Notes: generated from the sequence alone by a model not told the origin. Counted from the stretch's first letter, positions 7,331-16,195 are shown. The stretch: 23,248 nucleotides of DNA from Gammaproteobacteria bacterium (GCA_003451715.1 DMJN01000087.1:1-23248); one strand, 5' to 3'. Translations and numbers: made by a program.

Positions 7331-8317
7331 CTATTCCCTAACAAGGCTGCCCTGCTCAATTAGCCAGTTGCAGAAGATCGAGATGGGCATTTCGTTCTTT
7401 CTGGACTCGGGGCACACAAAAAAGTAGTGGAGGTTTGAAAAGTAGTCAACGTCGAACAATCGGACCAATATGCCGGAATCCAGGTACTCCTGAACCAATT
7501 CCTCTCGAACCAGACTGATTCCCAGCCCTTCCATGGCGGCTCGAATCTGGGTGATTGAGTCATCGTAGAATTTCCTATCCCTGAGCTTGTAAGGCTGCCC
7601 GATCGCAGCGTACCAGTTTTCCCATTCGTCAAAGGGTACAGCATCAATTAGCGCAGCATGATCGGCAATCCCGTTTATCGACGCAGCCTTGGCAGGAGTG
7701 CATACGGGAAACACGCGATCGGCTGTTATCTGCTTACTGTAAAGTCCTGGCCAGGTTCCTGTTCCCAGTCGGATACCAGCATCAATGTCGGTTTGTAAGG
7801 CAAAATCGACATTGGCATAGGAGGAGGCGAGGTGGATCGATAGTTCAGGATTGTTGGACTCGAATGATCGGAGTCGGGGCAGCAGCCAGTTACTCGCGAA
7901 ACTGGGTAGTATGGTAAGCGTGAGTGTCGAATCAGATTGCCGGCGCAGTGTCGCAATTCCCTGATTGATTATTTCCATTCCTGCGGTGACCGTTGCCAAC
8001 AATTGCTCACCTTCCTTCGTCAAACTTAAGTAAGGACCCTTGCGGGCGAACAGCGTCATATTGAGCTGTTGTTCTAAAAGCTTGATCTGTTTGCTGACGG
8101 CGCCCTGGGCTATGAAATCCGGCATGGCGTCGAGAAAATCTTCTTCGAAGCGTGGATGTTGGCCAAGTAATTCCAAAAGCAATGATTGCTTCTCGTCGCT
8201 AATAAATTGCAGGGCTACTGCTGCAGTTACGCGATGACCGATACTATCCCATGTGGTAACGGTAGGCGCTGAAGTAAACAGTACAAGCAAGCTGAGCAGT
8301 TGAAGGATTCTTTGCAT
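7331..8317 (-). CDS. Chimeric ORF: S1/P1-nuclease-like N-terminus joined to truncated LysR regulator
   Basis: The open frame from ATG 8317 encodes 328-329 residues. Residues 1-70 are those of an exported protein: a signal peptide (MQRILQLLSLLVLFTSAP), then TTWDSIGHRVTAAVALQFIS and HPRFEEDF. These resemble the start of S1/P1-nuclease/phospholipase-C-like zinc proteins, whose mature chain begins with a Trp and a nearby His. From residue 71 the protein becomes a LysR-type regulator of the GcvA-like sort: QGAVSKQIKLLEQQLNMTLF is the recognition helix and wing, then the linker helix, then an effector domain (LTILPSFASNWLLPRLRSFE; DIDAGIRLGTGTWPG). The first two helices of the winged HTH are missing. 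A deletion has probably fused two genes in frame at about 8099-8116, at GCCCAGGGC. An exported or anchored half-HTH protein is unlikely to regulate normally. A TTG at 8341 could extend the frame by 8 residues. An assembly join is an alternative explanation. Confidence 0.75.
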   Translation of the reverse strand: MQRILQLLSLLVLFTSAPTVTTWDSIGHRVTAAVALQFISDEKQSLLLELLGQHPRFEEDFLDAMPDFIAQGAVSKQIKLLEQQLNMTLFARKGPYLSLTKEGEQLLATVTAGMEIINQGIATLRRQSDSTLTLTILPSFASNWLLPRLRSFESNNPELSIHLASSYANVDFALQTDIDAGIRLGTGTWPGLYSKQITADRVFPVCTPAKAASINGIADHAALIDAVPFDEWENWYAAIGQPYKLRDRKFYDDSITQIRAAMEGLGISLVREELVQEYLDSGILVRLFDVDYFSNLHYFFVCPESRKNEMPISIFCNWLIEQGSLVRE

Positions 8318-8411
8318 GGTTATCTGGCTAGCTTGGGTCAATCAGAAGTGTACCATCAACGCCGTAGTAGAGAGTTATAAGCTCAGGGTCCTCTGAACTC
8401 TTCCATTATTG

Positions 8412-9107
8412 TTACACCTCTAACCACTCCGCGCGCACATCATCGGCTTGCATCAGGCTGTCGGTTGTGCCTTCATAGACAACTTGCCCGTGCCCCATGA
8501 CGTAGAGTCGATGAGAAATCTTCAGCGCGATGTTGAGCTTTTGCTCTACCAGCAGGATGGCCACACCCCGGTCGGCAATTTTCTGTAAAAGCCTGGCGAC
8601 CTGTTCTACGATCCTGGGTGCCAGACCCTCGGTGGGTTCGTCAATCATGATCATATCCGGGTCGCCCATCAGCGTGCGGCACATACATAGCATCTGTTGC
8701 TCTCCACCACTGAGTACGCCGCCATCTACCTCGGCACGCTCGGCCAGATTAGGAAACATGGAAAACACCTCTTCGATATTCCAGCGACCACTCTGTTTGT
8801 TGGACTTCATGCCCAGTTGCAGATTCTGCCTGACCGTGAGAGTCGGAAAAATGTCGCGATTTTCCGGCACGTAACCCAGCCCCAGCTTGGCAATCTCGAA
8901 GCTCTTCTTGCCGGCAATTTGCGTACCTTTAAATTGTACTGATCCTTTGGGTGCCACCTCGCCCATGATGGTCTTAATGGTGGTTGATCGCCCCACGCCG
9001 TTACGGCCCAGCAGGCTGACAATTTCTCCTTCCTGTACATTGAAACTCACACCCTGCAGGATGTGGCTCTTGCCGTAATAAGCATGCAAGTCGGAAACTT
9101 CAAGCAT
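8412..9107 (-). CDS. livF: ABC transporter ATPase, LivF type
   Basis: The ATP-binding subunit of a branched-chain-amino-acid-type (HAAT family) importer, 231 aa. I chose ATG 9107 because MLEVSDLHAYYGKSHILQG is the normal LivF beginning and it overlaps the livG stop codon by 8 nt (ATGCTTGA). The signature LSGGEQQM (132-139) and Walker B MIMIDEP (152-158) are intact, and the family-typical LLVEQ replaces the H-loop. Walker A reads GRNGVGRST (34-42): the invariant Lys is Arg at residue 40 (codon CGA). Such a change normally weakens or abolishes ATP hydrolysis, though some LivF lineages may carry it naturally; the LivG partner has the normal Lys. It is the last gene of the operon. Confidence 0.92.
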   Translation of the reverse strand: MLEVSDLHAYYGKSHILQGVSFNVQEGEIVSLLGRNGVGRSTTIKTIMGEVAPKGSVQFKGTQIAGKKSFEIAKLGLGYVPENRDIFPTLTVRQNLQLGMKSNKQSGRWNIEEVFSMFPNLAERAEVDGGVLSGGEQQMLCMCRTLMGDPDMIMIDEPTEGLAPRIVEQVARLLQKIADRGVAILLVEQKLNIALKISHRLYVMGHGQVVYEGTTDSLMQADDVRAEWLEV

Positions 9108-9852
9108 TAGCCGCCACTTCGCCCAGGTAGGCTTCCTGTACTCGTGGATTTGCCCGAATATTTTCAGGCTTGTCGCAGGCAATAATCTCACCATAGACGA
9201 GCACCGAAATTCGATCAGCCACGTCGAACACGATATTCATATCATGCTCCACCATGATGAGTGTCTTTCCTTCGGTAATACGCCGAATCAGCTCGACTGC
9301 ATTCTCGGCTTCGCTGTGACTCATACCGGCAACTGGCTCGTCCAGCATGATTACTTCGGCGCCACTGGCGATGGCTATACCGAGTTCCAGCGCACGTTGC
9401 TGGGCATAGGCGAGTTCTCCGGCCGGATAATGCAGCTTATCCTTCAAACCGATCTGCTCAAGTACCTGTACTGCCTTTTCGTTGAGTTCAGTTTGACGTC
9501 CTAAAAGATGCCAGAAGGAGTAGCGATAACCATTCGACCATAGCAATGTGCAACGCACATTCTCGAAGACATTCATGCGTGCAAATATATTGGTGACCTG
9601 AAAGCTTCTTGCTAAACCGAGCCTGCTGATTTCAAACGGGCTCTTGTTCTGAATCTCAGCATCATTAAACTCAATAGTGCCTTCTGTCACACTATAGAGC
9701 CCACTAATTAGATGGAATAGCGTGGATTTGCCTGCACCGTTGGGGCCAATGATGGCATGTTTTTCCCCCTGACCTATGTCCAGGTCTACACCGCGGATAA
9801 TCTCGGTTTCTCCGAAGTTCTTGCGCAGGTTTTTAAGTGAAAGAACCGCCAT
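9100..9852 (-). CDS. livG: ABC transporter ATPase, LivG type
   Basis: Second ATPase of the importer, 250 aa. I chose ATG 9852 (MAVLSLKNLRKNFGETEI), the usual LivG start, 12 nt after AAGGAGG; an ATG at 9864 abuts that site directly and is less likely. Walker A is normal (GPNGAGKST, K42) and Walker B is VIMLDEP (168-173). The ABC signature is divergent: LAYAQQRALELG in place of the common LSYGQQR or LSGGQ forms. The gene begins 4 nt after the livM stop codon and overlaps livF, so the two ATPases are translationally linked. It would pair with LivF in the cytoplasm beneath LivH/LivM. Confidence 0.92.
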   Translation of the reverse strand: MAVLSLKNLRKNFGETEIIRGVDLDIGQGEKHAIIGPNGAGKSTLFHLISGLYSVTEGTIEFNDAEIQNKSPFEISRLGLARSFQVTNIFARMNVFENVRCTLLWSNGYRYSFWHLLGRQTELNEKAVQVLEQIGLKDKLHYPAGELAYAQQRALELGIAIASGAEVIMLDEPVAGMSHSEAENAVELIRRITEGKTLIMVEHDMNIVFDVADRISVLVYGEIIACDKPENIRANPRVQEAYLGEVAANA

Positions 9853-9856
9853 AGAT

Positions 9857-11089
9857 TCAGCCATCCTCCTTTTCAGGAATTGCATTGACAGATTCCCAGG
9901 CTTCTCGCAACCGCGGCAAGGAGAGACGAATTGCAATCAATGACGCAACTGCGATAGCAGCAACAATTATCCAAGTCAGCAGCGTCGATGGGTTCAGTTC
10001 CATCCACAAGTACTGGAGAGTATCTTGCTCTGTGTGGTTCATCTCGATCATGGCGACGCAGGACAGCAGGAACAGCAGGGAAGGGATACCGGTTAACAGA
10101 TAAGGGACAATCAATGTGGCTAACTTGCCTCGTAACCATGCCACCTGGTGCATCATGATGAACCCTGCGAACCCTCTGGGCAGGAACAATACAGTCAAGA
10201 GAAACATGATGCCGAGGTAGAGCATCCAAAGCTCGCTGTAATTACTGAGCAATGAGTTCATGAGAGTGAGAATGACTGCGCCAACGATGGGTCCAATGAA
10301 GTAGCCGAGCCCGCCGATGTAAGCCATCAGTAAGACTCGACCCGAGGTTATGGCGTTTAGATTTTCCTCGGTAATAAATTCATAGTTGAGCGCAAACAAG
10401 CCACCGGCGATGCCGGCGAAGAATCCAGAGGCGCAGAACGAGATGAATCTAACCCGGCGGGCGCTATATCCAATGAACTCGGCGCGCTCCGGATTGTCTC
10501 GTACTGCGTTAGCCATGCGTCCAGCAGGCGTCTGGGTAAACAGGTACATGAATAAGGTGGCGATAAAAACCCAGGCAGCCGCCAGGTAGTATATTTCCAC
10601 ATCCTGCAAAAACTCGACGCCGAACAATGGCGGGCCAAAGGTACGATCGCCGCTGACTCCAGCTTCACCGCCGAAGAAACTTACAAATATCAGCGACGAT
10701 GCAGCGATTAGTTCACCGATCCCCAGGGAAATCATCGCGAAAACCGTGCCTGCCTTGTGCGTCGAGAAGCTACCTATGAACAACGCAGCAAGCAGGCCAA
10801 TCAGACCACCCACGAGCGGGATATAGATGATCGAGAAATAGACTGTTTCGAACTCGATCAGTATTAGGGCATGTACTGCCATGAAACCACCGAGTCCGAA
10901 GTAGACTGCATGACCGAATGACAGCATGCCGCCTTGGCCCAGCAGCATGTTATAGCTTAGTGCAAAAACGATTGCGATTGCCATCTGGTTATAGATGGAA
11001 ACTGCCAGGATAGAATCGGAGAGCTGCGGTAAGGCGAGCAATACAACAAAATAGCCAATCCATAGCGCCGATTTCTTTAACAAAGCCAT
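9857..11089 (-). CDS. livM: ABC transporter permease, LivM type with C-terminal extension
   Basis: Inner-membrane permease of 410 aa. It has the LivM hallmarks GQGGMLSFGHAVYFGLGGF near residue 52 and the cytoplasmic loop GGLGYFIGPIVGAVILTLMN that contacts the ATPases. The core ends around residue 310 (LPRGFAGFIMMHQ). About 100 further residues then add two more predicted membrane segments (LIVPYLLTGIPSLLFLLSCV and LLTWIIVAAIAVASLIAIRL) and a charged tail. Typical LivM proteins run to about 300-350 residues in this core arrangement, so the tail is extra. The ATG at 11089 shares TGATG with the livH stop codon; a GTG one codon earlier is possible. Confidence 0.92.
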   Translation of the reverse strand: MALLKKSALWIGYFVVLLALPQLSDSILAVSIYNQMAIAIVFALSYNMLLGQGGMLSFGHAVYFGLGGFMAVHALILIEFETVYFSIIYIPLVGGLIGLLAALFIGSFSTHKAGTVFAMISLGIGELIAASSLIFVSFFGGEAGVSGDRTFGPPLFGVEFLQDVEIYYLAAAWVFIATLFMYLFTQTPAGRMANAVRDNPERAEFIGYSARRVRFISFCASGFFAGIAGGLFALNYEFITEENLNAITSGRVLLMAYIGGLGYFIGPIVGAVILTLMNSLLSNYSELWMLYLGIMFLLTVLFLPRGFAGFIMMHQVAWLRGKLATLIVPYLLTGIPSLLFLLSCVAMIEMNHTEQDTLQYLWMELNPSTLLTWIIVAAIAVASLIAIRLSLPRLREAWESVNAIPEKEDG

Positions 11090-12039
11090 CACTGCTCTCG
11101 CTTACCGAGCAATCCGGTTGGCCGGAAGATCAATACCAACACTAGCAACAGAAACGGTAGAATTGGTGCAATCTGCGGCAGCGTCAGCGTCCACAGGTCG
11201 GTGAGGGGGTGGCTGCGGTCGAACTCCAGACCTAACAGGTTTAGTAGGTCGGGCATGCCCACATCGGAAGCGATGGCGTAGGACTGTAACAGGCCTATCA
11301 ATAAAGATGCGATAAAGGCACCGGCAAGCGAACCCAAGCCGCCGATCACGACTATCACGAAGACGATGCTGCCGAGTACCAATGCCATGCCAGGAAATGT
11401 CGTCAGCACCGGCCCGGCAATGACTCCTGCAATGGCAGCCAGTGCGGTGCCGACACCAAACACGCCCATGAAAATGAAGGGCACGTTATGACCCAGATTG
11501 GCCACGGTATTTGGATGGGTGATGGCAGCCTGAATAATGATGCCTACGCGGCTGCGAGTAAGCAGCGTGTATAGGCCGATAAATATCATAACCGAGATAC
11601 CAATCATGAATCCGCGGTAGGCAGGGAATTCCTGGCCAAACAGGGTGAACAGCGGGAAGTCCAGGATTTCGGGCGATTGATAGTTTTTGGTATCCGGCCC
11701 CCAGAAAAATTGCACGGCTTCTTCGATAAGGAAGGCCAGGCCGAATGTGAATACCAGTTCGGCGACGTGGCCAGACTGATGTACTCGACGTAATCCATAG
11801 CGTTCGACGAAGGCGCCGAGTACGCCAACGATTAAAGGTGCGAAGATCAAGCCGGGCCAGAATCCCAAAACTGTGCTGATGGAATAGGCGAAATAAGCAC
11901 CCAGCATATAGAAACTGGCGTGAGCGAAATTCAACACTCCCATCATGCTGAAGATGAGAGTTAGGCCGCTGGCTAACATGAATAACAACAGACCGGTAAC
12001 CAGTCCATTTAAGGTGGCAAAAATGAAAACTTCGAGCAT
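11089..12039 (-). CDS. livH: ABC transporter permease, LivH type
   Basis: Inner-membrane permease of 316 aa, beginning MLEVFIFATLNGLVTGLLLF at ATG 12039. Longer readings would need a TTG at 12102 that overlaps the binding-protein gene and adds a polar N-terminus, so I rejected them. The LivH motif MMGVLNFAHASFYMLGAYF and the ATPase-contact loop GGLGSLAGAFIASLLIGLLQ are present, with about eight membrane segments. It follows the binding-protein gene by 35 nt and is coupled to livM through TGATG. It forms the translocation pore with LivM. Confidence 0.93.
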   Translation of the reverse strand: MLEVFIFATLNGLVTGLLLFMLASGLTLIFSMMGVLNFAHASFYMLGAYFAYSISTVLGFWPGLIFAPLIVGVLGAFVERYGLRRVHQSGHVAELVFTFGLAFLIEEAVQFFWGPDTKNYQSPEILDFPLFTLFGQEFPAYRGFMIGISVMIFIGLYTLLTRSRVGIIIQAAITHPNTVANLGHNVPFIFMGVFGVGTALAAIAGVIAGPVLTTFPGMALVLGSIVFVIVVIGGLGSLAGAFIASLLIGLLQSYAIASDVGMPDLLNLLGLEFDRSHPLTDLWTLTLPQIAPILPFLLLVLVLIFRPTGLLGKREQ

Positions 12040-12074
12040 GCTGGCTGTGCCTGTTCTACTACCCCGGAACCGGC

Positions 12075-13334
12075 TTAGCGGCGTGGACGTCTCATGCGAC
12101 AACTGGTGGGTACGATAGTTTCTTCAGCAGGAACGTGATACTCGCTGAATAATCCAAATCCTGAGTTATCCGCATCGAACTCAACACCTTCATCGGTATG
12201 TACAGAGATATGCAGAGATTGAAAGATCTGATGATCTTCACCCCGCATCCAGATCTCTTCTCCACTGAGTGTTGTGTAGCGCATGTCTTCCAGAGCCAGC
12301 GCAATATCATAGGGGTCGGTACTCTGGGTCTGTTCCATGGCAGCGACCACCATCGAGAGTGCATTGGTGATGCGAGGCTGGGTAACGTCATTGTTAGGAT
12401 TGGCCGCCTTAAAGGCACGAATGAATTCTTTGCGCTCTTCGGTAGGAATCGGGTTGGAAGTCTCGTTGTGGATGAGGCGTATCTTGTTCTTGCCGTCGGC
12501 ACCCAGGGTGGCCGTGATGCCGTCATAGGCCGCATAAAATGTATAGACAGGTATGTCTAGCCCGTTGTCGATGATAGAGCGTGCCAGGGAGACCATGTCC
12601 GCACCATAGTTGCCGGTTATCACTGCGTCGGCGCCGGAGGAAACGATTTTCGTTACGTAGGGCGTAAAGTCTTTCACCTGGCCAATCGGGTGAAATTCAT
12701 TGCCCACGATTTCGATATCGGGTCGTTTTTCCTGCAACAAGGCTATGGTTGTGTCGGAGACTACCTGACCAAAGGAATAATCCTGACCGATGATATAGAC
12801 ACTTTTAACATCAGGATTCATGGCGATGTAGTCGGTTAATACATTCAGTTTCATTACAGCATGGGCGTCGAAACGGAAGTGCCAGAAACTGCAATTTTCT
12901 TCAGTAAGAACCGGATCGACTGCGGAATAATTGATCTGCAAAATTTCCTGCCCGGGATTGCGTCGATTATGACGGCTTACGGCTGAGTTGAGAGCATTTG
13001 CCACAGCCGAACTATTTCCCTGGAAAATAATGCGCAACTCTTCGCTGACCGCACGCCGAAATTGTATCTGGGTTTCGGTGGGGCTCTGTTGGTTATCCAA
13101 GGGCACGATCTCGATCATCCGCCCACCGAGGATTCCACCTCGGGAATTGAACAGATAATCTGTCGCGAATTGAATCTGTTTCAGACCGCTAGCACCAACC
13201 GATGCAAAGGCGCCAGACAGTGGATCCATGAAGCCAATACGCACGGGTTCCTGCACCAGGCTGATACCGCTGATGCTCGCCACAGTGGTTAAAAAAAGAA
13301 CCCGTAAACACAAGGGAAATTGTAGTTTTTTCAT
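12075..13334 (-). CDS. ABC transporter substrate-binding protein, LivJ/type-1 periplasmic fold
   Basis: First gene of the importer operon, 419 aa, from ATG 13334. The signal peptide (MKKLQFPLCLRVLFLTTVAS and on to about residue 27) lacks a lipobox Cys, so the protein should be free in the periplasm. The mature chain opens PVRIGFMDPLSGAFASVG and continues NSRGGILGGRMIEIVPLDNQ, the standard opening of leucine/amide-type binding proteins, followed by YIIGQDYSFGQ and ADAVITGNYGADM from the second lobe. The ligand cannot be read from the sequence: branched-chain amino acids, amides, urea or aromatic compounds are all handled by this family. The C-terminus is unusually basic (MRRPRR). Confidence 0.92.
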   Translation of the reverse strand: MKKLQFPLCLRVLFLTTVASISGISLVQEPVRIGFMDPLSGAFASVGASGLKQIQFATDYLFNSRGGILGGRMIEIVPLDNQQSPTETQIQFRRAVSEELRIIFQGNSSAVANALNSAVSRHNRRNPGQEILQINYSAVDPVLTEENCSFWHFRFDAHAVMKLNVLTDYIAMNPDVKSVYIIGQDYSFGQVVSDTTIALLQEKRPDIEIVGNEFHPIGQVKDFTPYVTKIVSSGADAVITGNYGADMVSLARSIIDNGLDIPVYTFYAAYDGITATLGADGKNKIRLIHNETSNPIPTEERKEFIRAFKAANPNNDVTQPRITNALSMVVAAMEQTQSTDPYDIALALEDMRYTTLSGEEIWMRGEDHQIFQSLHISVHTDEGVEFDADNSGFGLFSEYHVPAEETIVPTSCRMRRPRR

Positions 13335-13583
13335 GGTTGCATAGTCTTCTTCTTGTGAAAGTCCATAATTTTTCAGTTTTTATCCGGCGCAAGTCCCTGA
13401 AACTGCGAGAATATCGACATTAACCTAGACCGCTACTTGAATCAAGATAAAGGGCTGAAGAGCAGATCCGGTGGGTTGCGGCGTTGAGGATATTAACAAT
13501 AGCGATGACAATTTTCAGTGCTGTCACCGTCTGTAATCGGGTAGCATTAAAAAACTGGTAATTCGAGTCTTTTCAGCAGAGCG
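13335..13583. promoter_or_regulatory. Divergent intergenic region (liv-type operon / arfB)
   Basis: About 250 bases separate the leftward transporter operon from the rightward arfB gene, and promoters for both should lie here. I could not place convincing -35/-10 boxes or an operator and saw no RNA gene. Confidence 0.45.
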
Positions 13584-13994
13584 ATGGGTAAATTCCCTAT
13601 AAATCTTTCGGAAATTGAGTTCAGTGCGATTCGGGCAAGTGGACCCGGAGGACAGCATGTCAATAAAGTTTCCACCGCTATCCTGCTGCGTTTCGATATC
13701 AATAAGTCCAGTTTACCCGATGAATTGAAGCTCAGGTTGCAGAACTTTCCGGACAAGCGAATTAGTAAAGATGGCAACATTCTCATTAAGGCAGAGCGAT
13801 TTCGCAGTCAGGACATGAACAGGCAGGATGCGATCGACCGTCTGGAAAAGCTGATAGCAAAGGCTGCCGCTTCCCGGAAAAAGCGAATCGCTACAAAACC
13901 CACCAAGCGAGCCAGGGAAAAACGCCTGAAAGACAAGAAATTTATCGGGGATAAGAAGCAAGCTCGATCTTCCTTAAAATCCTTAGACGAATGA
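13584..13994 (+). CDS. arfB: Alternative ribosome-rescue factor B (peptidyl-tRNA hydrolase)
   Basis: The 136-aa protein contains the catalytic GPGGQHVNKVSTAI segment, with GGQ at 22-24, close to the N-terminus as expected for ArfB/YaeJ rather than for a full release factor. The short basic C-terminal tail (KKRIATKPTKRAREKRLKDK, then further Lys/Arg) is the part that in E. coli ArfB enters the empty mRNA channel of stalled ribosomes. Its role is to hydrolyse peptidyl-tRNA on non-stop complexes. It begins at ATG 13584, and the VOC gene follows 22 nt after its stop on the same strand. Confidence 0.93.
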   Translation: MGKFPINLSEIEFSAIRASGPGGQHVNKVSTAILLRFDINKSSLPDELKLRLQNFPDKRISKDGNILIKAERFRSQDMNRQDAIDRLEKLIAKAAASRKKRIATKPTKRAREKRLKDKKFIGDKKQARSSLKSLDE

Positions 13995-14016
13995 AACAAG
14001 GAGCAGTGAAAGAACC

Positions 14017-14403
14017 ATGGCAATAAACAGGATTTCTCATATTACCGTATTTGTTGATGATCAACAGGCAGCTTGTGACTGGTATGTAGACAAGTTGGGA
14101 TTTGCAGTTGTCATGGACAACAGGGACGTTGTTCCAAACCTGCGCTGGTTAACGGTTGCTCCCGAAGGCAATCCAGATACGCAGATCGTGTTGCAACTTG
14201 CCCATAGCAATGATGAAAAATCGCGTGTTGGCAGTAACTTGATGACGGTGCTACACAGTGATGATTGCGAAATTGAAATGAAAACCCTCGAAGAACAGGG
14301 AGTGGAAATTGTAGATCCACCGCAAGAGGTTCCCTGGGGTGTTTCCGGTATCATTCGGGATTTATACGGTAATCCATACAATCTGGTGGGACCAAAGCAG
14401 TGA
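14017..14403 (+). CDS. Single-domain VOC (glyoxalase/bleomycin-resistance-fold) protein
   Basis: Cytoplasmic 128-aa protein of one VOC module made of two beta-alpha-beta-beta-beta units: ISHITVFVDDQQAACDWYVD with KLGFAVV in the first, and SDDCEIEMKTLEEQGVEIVD with RDLYGNPYNLVGP in the second. H8 is a likely metal ligand. The usual final Glu of glyoxalase I is replaced by Asn/Leu in YNLVGP, so classic glyoxalase activity is doubtful. AAGGAG lies 12 nt before ATG 14017. Its TGA overlaps the GTG start of the next gene (GTGA), implying coupled translation. Confidence 0.88.
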   Translation: MAINRISHITVFVDDQQAACDWYVDKLGFAVVMDNRDVVPNLRWLTVAPEGNPDTQIVLQLAHSNDEKSRVGSNLMTVLHSDDCEIEMKTLEEQGVEIVDPPQEVPWGVSGIIRDLYGNPYNLVGPKQ

Positions 14404-14963
14404 AAACCGAACTCAATATTGATTTGTATAGCAATGTTAGGATAAAAAACCTTGCCATACTTCTGGCAGTGATTTTGTTGTTTGCCAGCAGAATTACCCT
14501 CGCCCAGACTACACTGACAAGTGCCGAGGCAAGTTTTCGTTATATCTCCAGCACTCTGCAATCCTTTCGAACCACCGGGAGGCTGGTGAATAACCCAGGC
14601 ATTGATGGATCGGACCTGGAAGCCTTTCTCTCGTTTTTGGAGACTTATTACGAGGAATTCAGTGGTGGGTTTAATAGAAATAGCGCCATGTGTCTGTTCT
14701 ATATGGATCCGGAAAATTCCAGGATGACAATACAAGACAAGGCGGATTTAAGTTTCAGTTTTCTACCAGATCTGGAAGTTCGAATCTCTCACTATATCGA
14801 TGTGGATGCTGAATTTCAGGACACCATCGAATTTGAATTTGGCAGAATATTATTGGATAACATCAATCGGCAGAAGCAGTCATCCACCAGTAATCAGCGC
14901 CTGCCCGCATCGGAATTCGATGAGGCAGGCGTGATTAGCTTTATTGATTCTGTTTGTACTTAA
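14400..14963 (+). CDS. Exported protein of unknown function, 187 aa
   Basis: Starts at GTG 14400, overlapping the stop of the VOC gene. Residues 14-35 form a signal peptide (NLAILLAVILLFASRITLA, then Q). The mature part has no domain I recognise; it is acidic and contains two Cys (C99 and C186) that could form a disulfide in the periplasm. Short runs such as GSDLEAFLSFLETYYEEF look helical, while LEVRISHYIDVDAEFQDTIE looks like beta strands. Function unknown. Confidence 0.75.
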   Translation: MKTELNIDLYSNVRIKNLAILLAVILLFASRITLAQTTLTSAEASFRYISSTLQSFRTTGRLVNNPGIDGSDLEAFLSFLETYYEEFSGGFNRNSAMCLFYMDPENSRMTIQDKADLSFSFLPDLEVRISHYIDVDAEFQDTIEFEFGRILLDNINRQKQSSTSNQRLPASEFDEAGVISFIDSVCT

Positions 14964-14970
14964 TTAGAAG

Positions 14971-14987
14971 GCCCTTTATTAAAGGGC
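14971..14987. terminator. Hairpin between convergent genes
   Basis: GCCCTTT (14971-14977) and AAAGGGC (14981-14987) pair around a 3-nt loop. It lies just after the exported-protein gene and just before the 3' end of the leftward thiolase gene. The T content beyond it is weak (ACTTTGGCTTCTT), so it is a modest bidirectional terminator candidate. Confidence 0.55.
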
Positions 14988-14998
14988 ACTTTGGCTTC

Positions 14999-16183
14999 TT
15001 AATACACCTCAAACAATCCGGCGGCGCCCATACCACCACCTACGCACATGGTACACACTACGTATTTCGCTCCCTGACGCTTACCCTCGATCAGGGCATG
15101 ACCCACCATGCGTGCGCCGCTCATACCATAGGGGTGACCTATTGAAATGGCACCGCCATTGACGTTTAACAGTTCATTGGGAATGCCAAGCTTGTCACGG
15201 CAGTAGACGACTTGAACTGCAAATGCTTCATTCAACTCCCATAGGCCGATGTCATCAACGGAAAGACTGAAACGTTCCAGTAACTTGGGTACGGCATAGA
15301 TGGGTCCTATTCCCATTTCATCGGGATCGAGCCCAGCCACCGCCATACCGCGATAAGCACCCAGGGGTTGCAGACCTTTCTGTTCTGCGAGTCTGCTATC
15401 CATCAAGACTGTGGCGGAGGCACCATCTGAAAGTTGGCTGGCGTTTCCGGCGGTAATCACACCCCCTTCGAAGACGGGTTTTAATCCGTTCAGTCCTTCC
15501 AGGGTGGTAGTCGGACGATTGCCTTCGTCTTTGTCGAGGTTTACCTCATGAACACTCTGTTGCTTGGTCTCTTTATCGACGAATAACATCTTCGAAGCCA
15601 GTGGCGCAATTTCATCATCAAATTTTCCAGCTTGCTGCGCGGCTGCTGTGCGTTGTTGACTCTGCAGTGCGAATTCATCCTGCTGCTCCCTGGAAACATT
15701 GTATCGACTGGAAACAATCTCCGCCGTTTCCAGCATCGACATATAGGCGTGCTCAGATTTAGCAATAACCGTCGGATCCTGAGCTCGATAGCTATTGCGA
15801 TGTTCATTCTGCACCAGGCTTATGGATTCGAGCCCGCCTCCAATGACGATTGGCATATTGTCGGAGATGATCTGCTTGGCGGCCGTTGCTATGGCCATCA
15901 TGCCCGAGGAACATTGGCGGTCGATACTCATACCGGACACGCTGCTCGGCAAACCTGCGGCGACGCCAGATGTACGCCCTATATTGGCACCGGAAGAGCC
16001 CTGCTGCATGGCGCATCCCATGATGACATCATCCACCTCTGCTGCCTCGATGCCTGCTCGCTTGACCGCCTCGGCGATTACGTGCCCCCCCAGGGTTGGT
16101 GCATCCGTATCATTAAAAGCCCCGCGGTAAGCCTTGCCAATCGGTGTGCGGGCGGTGGATACGATTACTGCTTCTTTACTCAT
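14999..16183 (-). CDS. Thiolase (acetyl-CoA acyltransferase/acetyltransferase)
   Basis: Full-length 394-aa thiolase. Catalytic residues are all visible: acyl-accepting C91 in [11 protein letters not shown]350 in [15 protein letters not shown]380 in [11 protein letters not shown], and the NEAFA loop. It would cleave or form 3-oxoacyl-CoA; sequence alone does not separate beta-oxidation thiolases from acetoacetyl-CoA thiolases. It starts 12 nt after the UGSC selenoprotein and is the last gene of that operon. No FadB-like partner is in the window, so its role is likely tied to the redox genes upstream. Confidence 0.95.
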   Translation of the reverse strand: MSKEAVIVSTARTPIGKAYRGAFNDTDAPTLGGHVIAEAVKRAGIEAAEVDDVIMGCAMQQGSSGANIGRTSGVAAGLPSSVSGMSIDRQCSSGMMAIATAAKQIISDNMPIVIGGGLESISLVQNEHRNSYRAQDPTVIAKSEHAYMSMLETAEIVSSRYNVSREQQDEFALQSQQRTAAAQQAGKFDDEIAPLASKMLFVDKETKQQSVHEVNLDKDEGNRPTTTLEGLNGLKPVFEGGVITAGNASQLSDGASATVLMDSRLAEQKGLQPLGAYRGMAVAGLDPDEMGIGPIYAVPKLLERFSLSVDDIGLWELNEAFAVQVVYCRDKLGIPNELLNVNGGAISIGHPYGMSGARMVGHALIEGKRQGAKYVVCTMCVGGGMGAAGLFEVY

Positions 16184-16195
16184 TACTCTCTCCGT

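Noticed and set aside
12040..12102. N-terminal extension of LivH from a TTG
   Set aside because: It would overlap the binding-protein gene and add a polar stretch not seen in LivH; ATG 12039 gives the normal start.
13335..13583. Riboswitch or small RNA in the divergent gap before the transporter operon
   Set aside because: No conserved aptamer-like pattern or terminator-antiterminator pair could be seen by eye.
14061..14735. Minus-strand 224-codon open frame
   Set aside because: It lies opposite the VOC gene and the exported protein, both of which have starts, coupling and (for VOC) clear family motifs.
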